From NCBI RefSeq assembly GCF_945956895.1, contig NZ_CAMFJF010000005.1, positions 62,001 to 126,000 of the forward strand: DNA of 64,000 nucleotides, written 5' to 3'. Shown here piece after piece: positions 53,796 to 62,673 of the stretch. Each line of letters starts with the position of its first letter. Position 1 is the first letter of the stretch. The notes below the pieces were generated by a model. The model saw nothing but the letters and a program-made list of their open reading frames with translations. It made no database searches and was not told the origin of the DNA. The position numbers and the translations under genes were made by a program. This DNA is from an uncultured Allobosea sp. Lineage in GTDB: Bacteria > Pseudomonadota > Alphaproteobacteria > Rhizobiales > Beijerinckiaceae.

Positions 53796-54575
53796 TCAGA
53801 ACGTGCCGCGGAAGGCGCCGCCGTCGATCAGGAAGTTCTGGCCGGTGAGGTAGCCGGCATGGGCGCTGGCGACGAAGGCGCAGAGCTTGCCGAATTCGTC
53901 GGGCGTGCCGAGGCGGCCGGCAGGAACCGCTGCGAGCCTGCGCTTCACGGCCTCGTCCATGCTGATGCCCTGCATCTCCGCAGCCTTGGTGGTCGCGACC
54001 TTGATCCGGTCGGTGTCGAAGACGCCGGGCAGGATGTTGTTGATGGTGACATTGGCATGGGCGACCTCGCGGGCGACGCCCGAAAGGAAGGCGGTGAGGC
54101 CGGCGCGGGCGGCCGAGGAGACGTCGAGACCGGTCAGCGGGGTCACCACGCTCGCCGAGGTGATGTTGATGATCCGGCCGAAGCCGCGCTCGACCATGCC
54201 GTCGATGACGCGCTGCACCAGCTCCAGTGGGGTCGCCATGTTCTGGACGACGCCTTCGAGCAGGCCTTCGCGCGTCACCTGGCGGAAGGGCTTGGGCGGC
54301 GGGCCGCCATTGTTGTTGACGAGGATGTCGGGGTTCGGCGCGGCTGCCAGAAGCGCGTCCTGGCCGGCCTTGGTCGAGACGTCGGCTACGACGGCAACCA
54401 CGGTTGCGCCGGTCGCGGCGCGGATCGCAGCGGCGGTCGCTTCCAGCGTCTTGGCGTCGCGGCCGTTGATGACGACGGTGCAGCCGGCCTGCGCCAGCGC
54501 CTCGGCGCAGCCGCGGCCCAGCCCCTTGCTGGAAGCGCAGACGATGGCCGTGCGGCCGGCAATTCCCAGATCCAT
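53796..54575 (-). CDS. SDR-family protein with altered catalytic site
   Basis: This 259-residue protein has the SDR cofactor loop CASSKGLGRG (about residues 13-22), NNNGGPPP and the C-terminal NFLIDGGAFRGTF of 3-oxoacyl-ACP-reductase-like SDRs. The Ser in NITSAS is kept. The YxxxK pair is changed: the segment reads SSAARAGL where YSAAKAGL is usual, so Tyr is Ser and Lys is Arg. A related SDR subgroup also lacks the Tyr. Reductase activity is therefore doubtful. It is monocistronic. Confidence 0.85.
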   Translation of the reverse strand: MDLGIAGRTAIVCASSKGLGRGCAEALAQAGCTVVINGRDAKTLEATAAAIRAATGATVVAVVADVSTKAGQDALLAAAPNPDILVNNNGGPPPKPFRQVTREGLLEGVVQNMATPLELVQRVIDGMVERGFGRIINITSASVVTPLTGLDVSSAARAGLTAFLSGVAREVAHANVTINNILPGVFDTDRIKVATTKAAEMQGISMDEAVKRRLAAVPAGRLGTPDEFGKLCAFVASAHAGYLTGQNFLIDGGAFRGTF

Positions 54576-54703
54576 GGCGTTCTCCGATCAGCGTGGAGGC
54601 ATTCGAGGCCTCTACCCAGATCATGGATTGGCCGCGCCGTCATCAAAGCGCAACGCAAATCAGACACACGGCCCTCGCATCGCAGCAGCAGGGGCTTTCC
54701 GGC

Positions 54704-55534
54704 ATGAGCGACGAGGACGATACCAAGCGGGTCCGCAGCATCTTCATTTCGGATCTGCATCTGGGCACCCGTGGGGCCCAGGCCGATCTCGTGCTGGAGT
54801 TCCTGCGCGCCTATGATGCGCCGCAGATCTATCTCGTCGGCGACATCATCGATGGCTGGCGGCTGAAGAGCGGCTGGTATTTCCCGCAGACTCATAACGA
54901 CGTGATCCAGAAGCTGCTGCGCAAGGTGCGCAAGGGCTCGAAGCTGATCTACGTCACCGGGAACCACGACGATTTCCTGCGCGACTTCACGGGCCTGCAG
55001 TTCGGCGGCATTACGCTGGTCGACGAGATCGTCCACGAGACCGCCGACGGCAAGCGCATGCTCGTCATCCATGGCGACCTGTTCGACCTCGTTGTGCGCA
55101 ACGCCAAATGGCTCGCGCTGCTCGGCGATTGGGCCTACACGGTCGCGCTCGTGCTCAACATGGCGATCAACCGGGTTCGCCGCGTGCTCAGGCTGCCACA
55201 CTGGTCGCTTTCGGCCTGGGCCAAGGCCAAGGTCAAGAATGCGGTGAACTATATCGGCGAGTTCGAGACCTGCCTCGCCGCCGAGGCGCGCCGCCACAAG
55301 GCCGACGGCGTGATCTGCGGCCATATCCACCATGCCGCCCATCGCGAGATCGAGGGGCTGACCTATATCAATACCGGCGATTGGGTCGAAAGCTGCACCG
55401 CCTTCGTCGAGCACGAGGATGGGCGTTTCGAGCTGATCCGCTGGCCGCAGGGGCGGATGAAGACGACGCCTTCCGTGCCGGTGACAGTGCCGGCGCGGCC
55501 GGCCCCGGTCCGGGACCTGATCGAGGCCGCGTGA
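54704..55534 (+). CDS. LpxH-like UDP-2,3-diacylglucosamine pyrophosphatase / metallophosphoesterase
   Basis: This 276-residue calcineurin-like phosphoesterase has metal motifs SDLHLGT (about residues 16-22), VGDIIDGW, GNHDD, HGDLFD and GHIHHA. It matches the LpxH-type family often labelled UDP-2,3-diacylglucosamine diphosphatase; alphaproteobacteria often use LpxI for that step, so the exact substrate may be another pyrophosphate. The last codon overlaps the glycosyltransferase ATG (TGATG), so the pair is coupled. ATG 54704 begins after AGGGG. Confidence 0.85.
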   Translation: MSDEDDTKRVRSIFISDLHLGTRGAQADLVLEFLRAYDAPQIYLVGDIIDGWRLKSGWYFPQTHNDVIQKLLRKVRKGSKLIYVTGNHDDFLRDFTGLQFGGITLVDEIVHETADGKRMLVIHGDLFDLVVRNAKWLALLGDWAYTVALVLNMAINRVRRVLRLPHWSLSAWAKAKVKNAVNYIGEFETCLAAEARRHKADGVICGHIHHAAHREIEGLTYINTGDWVESCTAFVEHEDGRFELIRWPQGRMKTTPSVPVTVPARPAPVRDLIEAA

Positions 55535-56646
55535 TGCGCGTGCTGGTCGCGACCGATGCCTGGTGCCCTCAGGTCAATGGCGTCGTGCGCTCGCTGGAGC
55601 AGATGATCGCGGCGGCTCCAGGATTTGGGATCACGGCGCAGGCGCTGACACCGGAAGGTTTCCACCAGGTCGGCCTGCCGAGCTATCCCGATATCCGCCT
55701 TGCCTTGGCGACGCGGCGGGCGCTGGCCGAGCGCATCGCCGATTTCGCGCCGGACCATATCCATATCGCTACCGAGGGGCCGATCGGCTGGCTGACGCGG
55801 GCGGTTTGTCTCGCCCAGAAGCGGCCGTTCACCACGAGCTATCATACGCGCTTCCCGCAATATATCGCGGCGCGCTGGCCGATCCCCGAAAGCTGGAGCT
55901 ACCGGCTGCTGCGCCGTTTCCATGGGCCTGCCGCGGCCGTGATGGTCTCGACGGCGACGGTGGAGGAGGAGCTGCGCCAGCACGGCTTCGGGAATCTGGT
56001 GCGCTGGGGGAGGGGCGTCGATCTCGGCCTGTTCCATCCACGCTCGCAAAGCCTGCTCGACCTGCCGCGCCCGGTCTTCCTCTATGTCGGGCGCGTCGCG
56101 GTCGAGAAGAATGTCGAGGCCTTCCTGTCGCTCAAGCTGCCGGGCAGCAAAGTCGTGGTGGGGGACGGGCCGGCGCGCGCCGATCTCAAACGCAGCTTTC
56201 CCGAAGCCCGATTCCTCGGCCTGAAAGAAGGCGAGGAACTGGCCGGCATCTATGCCTCCTCGGATGTCTTCGTCTTTCCGAGCCTGACCGACACCTTCGG
56301 TATCGTTTTGCTCGAAGCTGCGGCGAGCGGGTTGCCGGTCGCCGCCTTCCCGGTGCAGGGGCCGCGTGACGTCTTTGCCGGCAGCGGGGCGGCGGTGCTG
56401 GACGAGGATCTGCGCAGCGCGGCGATGCAGGCGCTCAGGGTGCCGCGCGAGACCTGCCTGGAACTTGCTGCGCATCATAGCTGGACGGCGAGCGCGGCGC
56501 AGTTCTACGGCCATATCCGGCGCGTGGCGCACGAGGCCGGCTATTTCCCGCGCGAGCCGGAGGCTCCGGCCGCCGATACGCTTACAGCCTTCGCGAACGG
56601 GCGTGGCGGGGAAGGGCGCGGGCTGCCGCGGCGCCTGACGGCTTGA
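55534..56646 (+). CDS. GT4-type glycosyltransferase
   Basis: This 370-residue GT-B enzyme begins RVLVATDAWCPQVNGVVRSL and has GRGVDLGLFHP, YVGRVAVEKN and the donor-site segment VFVFPSLTDTFGIVLLEAAASG (split across about residues 248-270). It resembles the alpha-mannosyl/glycolipid transferases of the MgtA type. It overlaps the LpxH-like gene by 1 base, so a lipid-linked acceptor is likely. Its last 65 bases overlap the 3' end of the convergent antiporter gene. Confidence 0.9.
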   Translation: MRVLVATDAWCPQVNGVVRSLEQMIAAAPGFGITAQALTPEGFHQVGLPSYPDIRLALATRRALAERIADFAPDHIHIATEGPIGWLTRAVCLAQKRPFTTSYHTRFPQYIAARWPIPESWSYRLLRRFHGPAAAVMVSTATVEEELRQHGFGNLVRWGRGVDLGLFHPRSQSLLDLPRPVFLYVGRVAVEKNVEAFLSLKLPGSKVVVGDGPARADLKRSFPEARFLGLKEGEELAGIYASSDVFVFPSLTDTFGIVLLEAAASGLPVAAFPVQGPRDVFAGSGAAVLDEDLRSAAMQALRVPRETCLELAAHHSWTASAAQFYGHIRRVAHEAGYFPREPEAPAADTLTAFANGRGGEGRGLPRRLTA

Positions 56647-58375
56647 GCTGGGCGCGGAAGCCGTCGCGCCGCTCGTGGACCGAAGCGATGACGAGGCCCA
56701 TTGGTACGCCGAGCCCGACCAGGGCCGCTTCCGACAATTGCAGGCTGGCCTCGATGGTTTCCGGCACCGCATCGTTGACGCCGATCTCGTAGAGATGGCG
56801 GGCATGGGTCGCGTCGCGGGCGCGGGCGACGATCACGATGTCGGGGCGCAGCGAGCGCGCGGCGAGAACGATGGCATCGACGGCGCGGGAATTGTCGATC
56901 GTCACGATCAGCGCCGTCGCTTCCTCCAGGCCGCAGAGCCGCAGGAATTCGGGCTTGGTCGCATCGCCGTAATAGGCGGGGCGTCCGGCGCGGCGCTGTG
57001 CGGTGATCAGCGAAGCGTCGGAATCGATGACGATATGTGACTTCCCGTGCTCGTCCAGCATCGAGCCTACGAGGCGACCGACGCGCCCGCCGCCGACGAC
57101 GATGGCGCGCGGCGTGTGATCGCCGGGCGGCAGGACGGTGGCCTCGTCGGGTAGTATGACGGGCGTGGCGAGCTTCTGGGCCAGGTAGCGGGCGATCCTG
57201 GCCAGCAGCGGCAACGCGACCATGGTGAGCGAGACCGCAGTCAGGACGATGCTGTTGGCGCTGTGATCTATGAGCTTGGCGCCGGTCGCGGCATTGAGCA
57301 GCACGAAGGCGAATTCGCCGCCCGGCGCGACCAGGATCGCGGTTTCAAGCGCGGTCGCCGTCGCCAGCCGAAAGCGGCGAGCGAGAACGAAGATGATGGC
57401 GCCCTTGACCAGCACCAGACCGACCGCACCGCCGATGATCGCGAAGGGATGGGCCGCGATATCGGCCGGGTTCACGCCCATGCCGACGGTGAGGAAGAAG
57501 ACGCCGATCAGCAGCGACTTGAACGGGTCGATCGTGACCTCGATGGCGCGGCGGAACTCGGTCTCGGCGAGCAGCAGTCCGGCGATGAAGGCGCCCAGGC
57601 CCATGGAGAGGCCGGCCGCGGCTGCGATCAACCCGGTGCCGAGCGCAGTCAAGAGCGTCGCCGCCATGAAGCTCTCGGTCGAATCGGTCGAGGCGACGAG
57701 CCGGAACAGGGGGCGCAGCGCCAGCCGGCCGATGACGACGATGATCGCTATGGCGACGAATGCCTGGATGAAGGCCTGCGTCAGGCCGGCGAGCAGCGAG
57801 CCCGAGCCGTTCTGCGCATCGAGCACGCCGATCAGGAACAGCAGCGGGATGACAGCCAGGTCCTGGCAGAGCAGGATCGCGAAGCTGGAGCGGCCGGCCG
57901 AGGTGGTCATCCGCTTCTTCGCCGCCAGCAATTCGACGACCATCGCCGTGGAGGACAGGGCGAGGCCGAAGCCGATGATCAGCGCCGCCGCCGCCGGCTG
58001 GCCGAGCGCATAGGCGAAAAGCCCGATCGATGCGGCGCAAAGCCCGACCTGTCCGAGGCCGAGCCCGAAGACGAGGCGCTTCATCGTCATCAGGCGCTCG
58101 AAGGACAGTTCCAGCCCGATGACGAAGAGCAGGAAGGCGACGCCAAGATCAGCGGGGCGGGCCAGCGCCTCGGCGTTCGAGACGGTGATCGTGCTCAGCA
58201 GCGGAATCTTGGAGACCAGGCCACCGAGGCCGAACGGGCCGAGCAAAGCGCCGCAGGCGATGAAGGCGATGATCGAATTGACCTTGAGGCTCTTGGCCAG
58301 CGGCACGACCACGCCCGCCGTCGCGAGCACGACGACAGCGTCCTTGTAGACGGAAGGGTCGACTGTTCCGGCCAA
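56582..58375 (-). CDS. KefB/KefC-type monovalent cation:proton antiporter
   Basis: This protein of about 597 residues has a 12-helix CPA2 antiporter domain (about residues 1-390; FVIGLELSFERL and GLALSSTAMVVELL) and a C-terminal TrkA-N/RCK domain (from AIVVGGGRVGRLVGSML). It exports K+ or Na+ in exchange for protons under nucleotide control. The frame extends to GTG 58504, but the first 43 residues are basic and unlike the family, so I chose TTG 58375, which gives AGTVDPSVYKDAVVVL. The 3' end overlaps the glycosyltransferase gene by 65 bases. The 218 bases to moxR hold no other gene. Confidence 0.85.
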   Translation of the reverse strand: MAGTVDPSVYKDAVVVLATAGVVVPLAKSLKVNSIIAFIACGALLGPFGLGGLVSKIPLLSTITVSNAEALARPADLGVAFLLFVIGLELSFERLMTMKRLVFGLGLGQVGLCAASIGLFAYALGQPAAAALIIGFGLALSSTAMVVELLAAKKRMTTSAGRSSFAILLCQDLAVIPLLFLIGVLDAQNGSGSLLAGLTQAFIQAFVAIAIIVVIGRLALRPLFRLVASTDSTESFMAATLLTALGTGLIAAAAGLSMGLGAFIAGLLLAETEFRRAIEVTIDPFKSLLIGVFFLTVGMGVNPADIAAHPFAIIGGAVGLVLVKGAIIFVLARRFRLATATALETAILVAPGGEFAFVLLNAATGAKLIDHSANSIVLTAVSLTMVALPLLARIARYLAQKLATPVILPDEATVLPPGDHTPRAIVVGGGRVGRLVGSMLDEHGKSHIVIDSDASLITAQRRAGRPAYYGDATKPEFLRLCGLEEATALIVTIDNSRAVDAIVLAARSLRPDIVIVARARDATHARHLYEIGVNDAVPETIEASLQLSEAALVGLGVPMGLVIASVHERRDGFRAQLKPSGAAAARALPRHARSRRL

Positions 58376-58593
58376 AGGGCTGACCTTGCGATTCGAGGGC
58401 TTGCGGGATGCGTTGGCAATTCTTGCGGTTTGCGGCGGCGCAGCACAACCTTGGAATCGCTGTGGTCGACCAAAATTCGCCTTGCGGCGCGAGCCTTTAG
58501 GCACGGGCGCTCAGGTGCCGCGGGCGAAAAATCCGGTTTCCGCGTGCGATGCGAATGGGATAGCTTCCCGCCATTGTTTCAGAAGGACCGCCC

Positions 58594-59439
58594 ATGCGTT
58601 TTGCCGGCACCGAAAACTACGTCGCGACCGAAGACCTTACCGTCGCCGTCAATGCCGCGATCCGGCTGGAGCGGCCGCTGCTGGTGAAGGGCGAGCCCGG
58701 CACGGGCAAGACGGTGCTGGCCGAGGAGGTCGCTGCGGCGCTCGGTGCCCAGCTCATCACCTGGCACATCAAGTCGACGACCAAGGCGCAGCAGGGGCTC
58801 TACGAATACGACGCGGTGAGCCGCCTGCGCGACAGCCAGCTCGGCGATCCTCGCGTCTCCGAGATCGGCAATTACATCAAGCGGGGCAAGCTTTGGGAGG
58901 CCTTCGTGGCGCCGGTCAGGCCGGTGCTGCTGATCGACGAGATCGACAAGGCCGATATCGAGTTTCCCAACGACCTGCTGCTCGAGCTCGACCGCATGGA
59001 GTTCCATGTCTACGAAACGGCTGAGACGATCAAGGCGGCGCGGCGGCCGGTGATGATCATCACCTCCAACAACGAGAAGGAACTGCCGGACGCCTTCCTG
59101 CGCCGCTGCTTCTTCCACTATATCCGCTTCCCCGACGCGGAGACGATGCAGGCGATCGTCGAGGTGCATTTCCCCGGCATCAAGAAGCGGCTGATGGAGG
59201 AGGCGCTGCGGCTGTTCTTCGAGGTGCGCGAGGTGCCGGGCATCAAGAAGAAGCCCTCGACCTCGGAATTGCTCGACTGGCTGAAGCTGCTCGTCGCCGA
59301 GGATATCGGGCCGGAGGTGCTGCGCGAGCGCGATCCGCGCAAGCTGATCCCGCCGTTGCACGGCGCTTTGCTCAAGAACGAGCAGGACGTCTCGCTCTTC
59401 GAGAAGCTCGCCTTCATGGCCCGGCGCGAGAGTCGTTGA
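58594..59439 (+). CDS. MoxR/CoxD-family AAA+ ATPase
   Basis: This 281-residue AAA+ protein has Walker A GEPGTGKT (residues 33-40), Walker B VLLIDEID (about 114-121), sensor ITSNNEKELPDAF and arginine finger RRC. MoxR ATPases act as chaperones for metal-cofactor insertion, often with a VWA-domain partner. No VWA gene follows in this window; a histidine phosphatase does. The only Mo enzyme in the window is at 47-49.5 kb, 9 kb away, so a functional link is possible but not shown. Confidence 0.9.
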   Translation: MRFAGTENYVATEDLTVAVNAAIRLERPLLVKGEPGTGKTVLAEEVAAALGAQLITWHIKSTTKAQQGLYEYDAVSRLRDSQLGDPRVSEIGNYIKRGKLWEAFVAPVRPVLLIDEIDKADIEFPNDLLLELDRMEFHVYETAETIKAARRPVMIITSNNEKELPDAFLRRCFFHYIRFPDAETMQAIVEVHFPGIKKRLMEEALRLFFEVREVPGIKKKPSTSELLDWLKLLVAEDIGPEVLRERDPRKLIPPLHGALLKNEQDVSLFEKLAFMARRESR

Positions 59440-59482
59440 ACGCCCCCTCGTAAATCGGCTCCAGCATCGCTAGGTTCTCTCC

Positions 59483-60010
59483 ATGCGACGCCTCATGCTT
59501 CTGCGCCACGCCAAGTCCCACTGGCCCACGGGTGTGGCCGATCGCGACCGACCGCTTGCGGCACGTGGGCGCGAGGCCGCTCCGGTGATGGGGCGCTATC
59601 TCGCCGATGAATTGCTCTTGCCCGACCTTGTCCTGGTGTCGCCGGCCAAGCGCACGGTCGAGACCTGGGAGATGGTCGCGCCGATGCTGCCGGAGAAGCC
59701 GGCGACGCAATACGAGCCCCGCATCTACGAGGCGAAGGTCGAGCGCCTGCTCGATGTCGTGCAGGAGGTCGAGGGCGATGTTCGCACGCTCCTGCTGATC
59801 GGACACAATCCCGGTTTCGAGGAGCTGGCGCATCTCCTGACCGGCCATGGCGATCGCTATGCCTCGGCGCGGATGAGCCAGAAATACCCGACCTGCGGGC
59901 TCGCCGTGATCGATTTTGCGGTCGAGCACTGGTACGCGATCGCACCGCGAGAAGGCCGGCTCGACCGGTTCGTGACCCCGGGATCGCTGGGCGAAGGCCC
60001 GGACGAATGA
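59483..60010 (+). CDS. SixA-like histidine phosphatase
   Basis: This 175-residue protein has the phosphoglycerate-mutase-like motif LLRHAKSHW (phosphorylated His9), a second His in LIGHNPGFEE (about residue 110) and VSPAKRTVETWE. It fits the short histidine phosphatase branch with SixA, which dephosphorylates phosphohistidine proteins. No signal peptide is seen. It may be co-transcribed with the ycjX-like gene that begins 13 bases downstream. Confidence 0.88.
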   Translation: MRRLMLLRHAKSHWPTGVADRDRPLAARGREAAPVMGRYLADELLLPDLVLVSPAKRTVETWEMVAPMLPEKPATQYEPRIYEAKVERLLDVVQEVEGDVRTLLLIGHNPGFEELAHLLTGHGDRYASARMSQKYPTCGLAVIDFAVEHWYAIAPREGRLDRFVTPGSLGEGPDE

Positions 60011-60023
60011 TCGCCGCGGCATC

Positions 60024-61469
60024 GTGAGCGACACCTCCTATCTCGACAGCGCCCGCAATGCGGCTCTGGCCTTCGGCGACAGCCTGCTCGGGCTTGCGCG
60101 GCCGCGCCTGCGGATCGGCGTCACCGGGCTGTCGCGCTCCGGCAAGACGGTCTTCACCACCGCCCTGATCCAGAACCTGATCGAAGGCGCGAAGCTGCCG
60201 GTGCTGAAGGCGGCTTCGGAAGGCCGCGTCGCCCGTGTGCGACTGGTGCCGCAACCCGATCCCGACGTGCCGCGCTTTCCCTATGAGGCGCATCGCGCCG
60301 CGATGAACGGCGAGAGGCGGCGCTGGCCGGAATCGACGCGGCGCATTTCCGAACTCAGGGTCGAGATCGACTACGAGCGGGCGGCCGGCTGGTTCAAGGG
60401 GCCGGCAACGCTGACGCTCGACATCGTCGATTATCCCGGCGAGTGGCTGCTCGACCTCGCGTTGATCGGACAGGACTACAAGGCCTGGTCGGCGCAGGCG
60501 GTGGTGGATGCGCGCAAGGCGCATCGGCGCGAGGCCGCGGCGGAGTGGCTTGCGGACCTGTCGCGGCGTGATCCGGACGGGGCGCCGGACGAGCTTGAGG
60601 CGGAAGCCGCCAGCGATTTGTTCAAGGGTTATCTCGCGCGCTTGCGCGCCGATCCGGAGGCCGTCGCGGTGACGCCGCCCGGGCGCTTCCTGATGCCAGG
60701 TGACCTCGAAGGCTCACCTGCGCTGACCTTCGCACCGCTCGATCTCGGGCATGATCGCGATGTGCGGCCAGGCACGCTTGCAGCACTCATGGCGGAGCGT
60801 TTCGAAGCCTATAAGCGCGTCGTGGTGACGCCGTTCTTTCGCGACCATTTCGCCAGGCTCGACCGGCAGATCGTGCTGGTCGACGTGCTGGCTGCACTCG
60901 ATGCCGGAGCGCCGGCCCTGGCCGATCTCGAAACCGCCTTGGGGCAAGCGCTCGCAGCCTTCTCGGTCGGGCGCAATTCCTGGCTTACGAGCCTGTTCGC
61001 GCCGCGGATCGAGCGCGTGCTCTTCGCCGCGACCAAGGCCGACCATATCCACCATTCGAGCCATGATCGGCTGGCGGCGGTGATGTCTCATCTGGTCGGG
61101 CGGGCGTTGTCGCGAGCGCAGGGGGCGGGAGCGCGCGTCGAGGCGATGGCGCTCGCTGCCGTGCGGGCGACGCATGAGGTCAGGATCAAGGAAGGCCGCG
61201 AGGAACTGCCGGCCATCGCCGGCGTGCCGGAGGCGGGCGAGACGATCGACGGGCAGGTTTTCGACGGCATTGCGGAGGCCGCCATCTTCCCTGGGGAACT
61301 GCCCGAGCGGCCCGAGGCGATCTTCGATCCGAAGGCGCATTGGCAGGTCAGGGCGCCGCGCTTCCGGCCGCCATTGGTCGTGCCGGATGCGGGCGGGCGC
61401 CTGAAGCCGCCGCCGCAGATCCGCCTCGACCGTGCGCTGGAATTCCTGATCGGCGACAAGCTGGCATGA
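60024..61469 (+). CDS. YcjX-like P-loop NTPase
   Basis: This 481-residue protein has the YcjX-family P-loop GLSRSGKT (residues 35-42), the DIVDYPGEWLLDL switch-like segment (about 133-145) and the C-terminal LPFF-like HWQVRAPRFRPP. YcjX is a phage-shock/stress-associated GTPase-like protein that travels with YcjF. The start is GTG 60024 and the spacing to ycjF is 13 bases, so the pair is one operon. Length matches family members (about 470). Confidence 0.92.
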   Translation: MSDTSYLDSARNAALAFGDSLLGLARPRLRIGVTGLSRSGKTVFTTALIQNLIEGAKLPVLKAASEGRVARVRLVPQPDPDVPRFPYEAHRAAMNGERRRWPESTRRISELRVEIDYERAAGWFKGPATLTLDIVDYPGEWLLDLALIGQDYKAWSAQAVVDARKAHRREAAAEWLADLSRRDPDGAPDELEAEAASDLFKGYLARLRADPEAVAVTPPGRFLMPGDLEGSPALTFAPLDLGHDRDVRPGTLAALMAERFEAYKRVVVTPFFRDHFARLDRQIVLVDVLAALDAGAPALADLETALGQALAAFSVGRNSWLTSLFAPRIERVLFAATKADHIHHSSHDRLAAVMSHLVGRALSRAQGAGARVEAMALAAVRATHEVRIKEGREELPAIAGVPEAGETIDGQVFDGIAEAAIFPGELPERPEAIFDPKAHWQVRAPRFRPPLVVPDAGGRLKPPPQIRLDRALEFLIGDKLA

Positions 61470-61482
61470 ACGGGGTTTCGCG

Positions 61483-62496
61483 ATGAGCAAGGCACCGCGC
61501 GCGATCCGCCTTGACAACGCCCAGCCGGGCGAGCCGGTCGGCGAGGCCCCGCTGCGGCAGGGCGACCTCGCGATCCTGCCCGAGAGCGAGCCGATCGATG
61601 CCGTCGTGCCCGTTGCGCCGACCAAGCCCAAACGGCGCTTCTCCTGGGGCTCGCTGTTCGTGGCGGGGCTGTCCGGTTTCCTGGCGCTGGCGGCCGGCGT
61701 CTGGGTCGAGAACACCATCCGCGCGCTGATGAGCCAGAACCCGGCGCTCGGCTATGCCGCGCTGGTCTGTGCGGCCGTTGCGACGCTGGCACTCGTCGTG
61801 ATGCTGGGCCGGGTGCTGCGCGACATCCTGCGCGAGCGCAAGGTGGAGGCGCTGCGCGAGCGCGCGGTCGCGGCGCTGGCGGGCGGTACACCCGATGAAG
61901 GCCGGGCGATCGCCGACGAGCTTGTTGCGCTCTACAAGGGGCGGGCGCAGACGGCCCAAGGCCGTGCCGCCCTGCAGGAAGCCTTGCCCCAGCTCTTCAC
62001 CGCACGCGATGTGCTGACAGTGGCGGAGCGCAGCCTTCTCGCGCCACTCGATGCGCTGGCAACGGCCCAGATCGCGCAGGCCGCGCGGCGCGTCTCGCTG
62101 GTCACCGCAGTCAGCCCGCGGGCGCTGGTCGATGTCGTCTTCGTGCTGGTCGCCTGCGCGCGGCTGCTGCGCTCCATCGCCGGCATCTATGCCGGCCGGC
62201 CGGGGACGCTCGGCCTGCTCAGGCTGGCCCGACAAGTGATGAACCATCTTGTGCTCACTGGTGGCATGGCAGCGGGCGATGCTGTGATCCAGCAAGTGGT
62301 GGGGCAGGGGCTTGCGGCCCGTCTTTCGGCCAAGCTCGGCGAGGGCGTGATCAACGGCATGCTGACGGCCCGGATCGGCCTCGCCGCGCTCGCGGTCTGC
62401 CGGCCGCTGCCTTTCGTCGAGGCGGCAGCGCCGACATTGACCGATGTCGCGGGCGATCTCGGCGGCTGGCGAGGCAACCGGGACGATGACGCCTGA
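61483..62496 (+). CDS. YcjF-like inner-membrane protein (TIGR01620 type)
   Basis: This 337-residue protein has a polar N terminus (about 50 residues) and two close membrane helices (SLFVAGLSGFLALAAGVWVE and YAALVCAAVATLALVVMLG). A soluble domain with further hydrophobic stretches to the C terminus follows (VCRPLPFVEAAAPTL). This is the YcjF/TIGR01620 pattern, a partner of YcjX in membrane-stress responses. ATG 61483 follows GGGG. It ends 177 bases before flgE. Confidence 0.9.
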   Translation: MSKAPRAIRLDNAQPGEPVGEAPLRQGDLAILPESEPIDAVVPVAPTKPKRRFSWGSLFVAGLSGFLALAAGVWVENTIRALMSQNPALGYAALVCAAVATLALVVMLGRVLRDILRERKVEALRERAVAALAGGTPDEGRAIADELVALYKGRAQTAQGRAALQEALPQLFTARDVLTVAERSLLAPLDALATAQIAQAARRVSLVTAVSPRALVDVVFVLVACARLLRSIAGIYAGRPGTLGLLRLARQVMNHLVLTGGMAAGDAVIQQVVGQGLAARLSAKLGEGVINGMLTARIGLAALAVCRPLPFVEAAAPTLTDVAGDLGGWRGNRDDDA

Positions 62497-62547
62497 ACCC
62501 GGCAGAATCTGCCGGGAGGAGGCGATTCTGCCCGGTGCGGAGTGCCG

Positions 62548-62564
62548 GTAAACCTTTCGTAAAC
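62548..62564 (+). promoter_or_regulatory. GTAA-N7-GTAA box, CtrA-like, upstream of flgE
   Basis: GTAA at 62548-62551 and at 62559-62562, spaced by 7 bases, resembles the CtrA site TTAA-N7-TTAA with one change per half. It lies 35 bases upstream of the sigma-54-like element. Confidence 0.3.
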
Positions 62565-62598
62565 GATCCAACTCCTTGAAATAGCACGGAGCCGCGCA

Positions 62599-62614
62599 TG
62601 GCATGCGCCGTGCA
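62599..62614 (+). promoter_or_regulatory. Sigma-54-like promoter of flgE
   Basis: TGGCATGCGCCGTGCA matches TGGCAY-N5-TTGCW with one change in the second half (G for T). The invariant GG and GC are 10 bases apart, as required. It would start transcription about 50 bases before the flgE ATG. Confidence 0.5.
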
Positions 62615-62673
62615 GAACCTTGCCTCGAGTTGTGGGCCGCCCTTGGGGGGCTGCCGGTCGAGGTGAGGGTTCC

